Origin: Anaerolineae bacterium
Lineage (GTDB): Bacteria; Chloroflexota; Anaerolineae; 4572-78; J111
Reading direction: 5' to 3'
Assembly: GCA_023382535.1 (NCBI GenBank)
Contig: JAHDWA010000042.1
Span: forward strand, 32,097-96,096
DNA: 64,000 nt
The notes under the pieces are model-generated. The model saw nothing but the letters and a program-made list of their open reading frames with translations. It did no database searches and was not told the origin of the DNA. Both the position numbers and the translations under genes were made by a program. This document shows positions 62,749-64,000 of the stretch, piece after piece. Positions within the stretch are counted from its first letter, which is position 1, and each line of letters starts with the position of its first letter.

Positions 62749-63948
62749 ATGGGTAAATTCTTTTGGTTATGTCTCGGCAATATTATCTACACTTATGTGG
62801 GGTATCCCCTGCTGTTGACCTTACTCGCCCGGCTCAGGTCCAAGCCAAAGCGTTACCAGCCTGCTGCACCCGCAGTTACCTTGCTGATTGCGGCTCATAA
62901 CGAGCAGGCGGTTATTGCCGAGAAACTGGATAACTGTTTAGCCCTCGATTACCCGCGCGAACGGCTCCAAATCCTGGTGGCTGCCGATGGGTCTGACGAC
63001 CGTACTCCTGAAATTGTGCAGGGCTATGGGGAAAGAGGGGTAGAGTTAAGCTATAGTCCGCCCCGGCGGGGCAAGATGGCGGCCATTAACCGGGCTATGG
63101 CCCAGGCCCGCGGCGAGATTGTGGTCTTCTCCGATGCCAACAATATGTACGAAGCCCACACCCTGCGCGAGTTGGTCACACCTTTTGCCGACAGCACCGT
63201 TGGGGCTGTAACCGGGGCCAAGTCAATTGTGGCCGGCGATGGCGCTCTGGGAGAGTCGGAGGGACTCTACTGGCGCTACGAGTCTTTCATCAAAGAGCAA
63301 GAAACCCGGCTGGGCTGCTGCACGGGAGTGGCCGGCGAAGTCCTGGCTATCCGGCGCAATCTTTTTGAACAACCGCCGGACAATATCATCAACGACGATT
63401 TTTATCTGGCCCTCCGCCTGATTCAGCGCGGTCATCGTGTCGTCTACACTCCCCAGGCCCGCTCGTGGGAGCGTGTCTCGCTCTCGGCCCAAGACGAGAT
63501 GACCCGGCGGGCGCGAATTGTAGCGGGCCGGTACCAGGCGATGGCCCTGGCTCCCCGCTTGCTGCCCTTAAGCCAGCCGGTGTTGGTTTGGCAGGTAGTA
63601 TCGCACAAATTTTTGCGCCCGTTGGTGCCGCTGGCAATGATCGGCGCATTGCTCAGCAATGTGGTGACAGTCCTCCGGCCGCCGCCAGGAAGGCGGGCGC
63701 TGCTTCGCCTGGGGCCGCCTTTTAACTGGATCATGCTGCTGGGGCAGTTACTTTTTTACGGGCTGGCCTGGCTGGGCCAGCGGAGCAACCGCCGAGGCAG
63801 ACTGGCTAAGCTGCTTTACTTACCCGCTTTTCTGGTCAACAGCAATATGGCCGCGCTTGTCGGTCTGTACCGGAGCGTAAGCGGCGGCCAAACTACGCTG
63901 TGGCAGCGAGCACAGCGCCGTGAAGGAACAAGACCAGAGGCAAGCTAA
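62749..63948 (+). CDS. GT2-family membrane glycosyltransferase
   Basis: About 399 residues. A membrane segment (WLCLGNIIYTYVGYPLLLTL) precedes a GT-A domain with VTLLIAAHNEQAVIAEKL, VAADGSDDRTPEI, FSDANNMYE and the acceptor loop NDDFYLALRLIQRGHRVVY. Two or three hydrophobic segments near the C-terminus (about 285-365) are typical of processive GT2 enzymes such as poly-N-acetylglucosamine synthases. There is no PilZ domain, so it is not BcsA. The ATG at 62749 follows GAGG; a GTG three bases earlier is also in frame. The window ends 52 bp after it. Confidence 0.88.
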   Translation: MGKFFWLCLGNIIYTYVGYPLLLTLLARLRSKPKRYQPAAPAVTLLIAAHNEQAVIAEKLDNCLALDYPRERLQILVAADGSDDRTPEIVQGYGERGVELSYSPPRRGKMAAINRAMAQARGEIVVFSDANNMYEAHTLRELVTPFADSTVGAVTGAKSIVAGDGALGESEGLYWRYESFIKEQETRLGCCTGVAGEVLAIRRNLFEQPPDNIINDDFYLALRLIQRGHRVVYTPQARSWERVSLSAQDEMTRRARIVAGRYQAMALAPRLLPLSQPVLVWQVVSHKFLRPLVPLAMIGALLSNVVTVLRPPPGRRALLRLGPPFNWIMLLGQLLFYGLAWLGQRSNRRGRLAKLLYLPAFLVNSNMAALVGLYRSVSGGQTTLWQRAQRREGTRPEAS

Positions 63949-64000
63949 ATACCAAAATTTAGGCCAAAATAGTGGCAACGAACTTGCATAAATAGGGTGA

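Overview
The window looks like chromosomal DNA of a Chloroflexota bacterium (Anaerolineae/Caldilineae-like). This rests on indirect signs: moderately high GC, many lipoprotein and Sec signals, Pro/Thr-rich lipoprotein linkers, beta-helix proteins ending in YLP-type tails, CUT2 sugar ABC transporters, and a habit of short palindromic intergenic repeats. No rRNA or tRNA gene was recognised, so the assignment is an inference.

Layout. (1) 0.1-5.1 kb: an AT-rich P-loop ATPase with a PD-(D/E)xK-like C-terminus, a saccharopine-dehydrogenase-like oxidoreductase, a NarL-type response regulator behind a structured leader, and a small membrane protein. (2) 5.2-11.9 kb: an acyl-CoA synthetase, 2-oxoacid dehydrogenase E1alpha, E1beta and E2, and an acyl carrier protein, behind a CRP/FNR-like site placed as in a class II promoter; then a cytidylate-kinase-like gene whose 5' end is replaced by an intergenic repeat. 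(3) 11.9-23.7 kb: small genes (ABM-like, hemerythrin, a frameshifted DinB, GYD, CMD, dodecin) mixed with secreted proteins (M6-like metalloprotease, TPR lipoprotein, two beta-helix proteins).

(4) 23.8-42.1 kb: a sugar-catabolic regulon. It holds a GH4-family enzyme, two complete CUT2 ABC transporter sets (ATPase plus permease each) flanking one lipoprotein that carries three sugar-binding domains, an AroE-like dehydrogenase, a mannose-6-phosphate-isomerase-like cupin, a DUF4432 epimerase-like protein, an FGGY kinase, a phosphohexomutase, an RbsD pyranase and a LacI repressor. Near-identical palindromes lie at the transporter promoter and at the lacI promoter, which ties the locus together. 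The substrate cannot be named from the sequence.

(5) 42.5-63.9 kb: an exopolysaccharide locus, almost all on the + strand with many overlapping starts and stops. It has a membrane protein with a degenerate GGDEF-like domain, the initiating sugar transferase, Wzz, an O-antigen ligase/polymerase, a flippase, an orphan BcsB-like protein, a DUF4832-like protein, an aminoglycoside-phosphotransferase-fold kinase, three GT4-type and one GT2 glycosyltransferase, a polysaccharide deacetylase, two paralogous secreted proteins and a methyltransferase. The content fits Wzx/Wzy-type polysaccharide synthesis.

The most unusual items are the three-domain sugar receptor with a seemingly perfect 879-bp internal duplication shared by two transporters, the AroE and GH4 family members with altered signature residues in the same regulon, the P-loop/nuclease-like protein at the left edge, and the paired modular secreted proteins in the polysaccharide locus.
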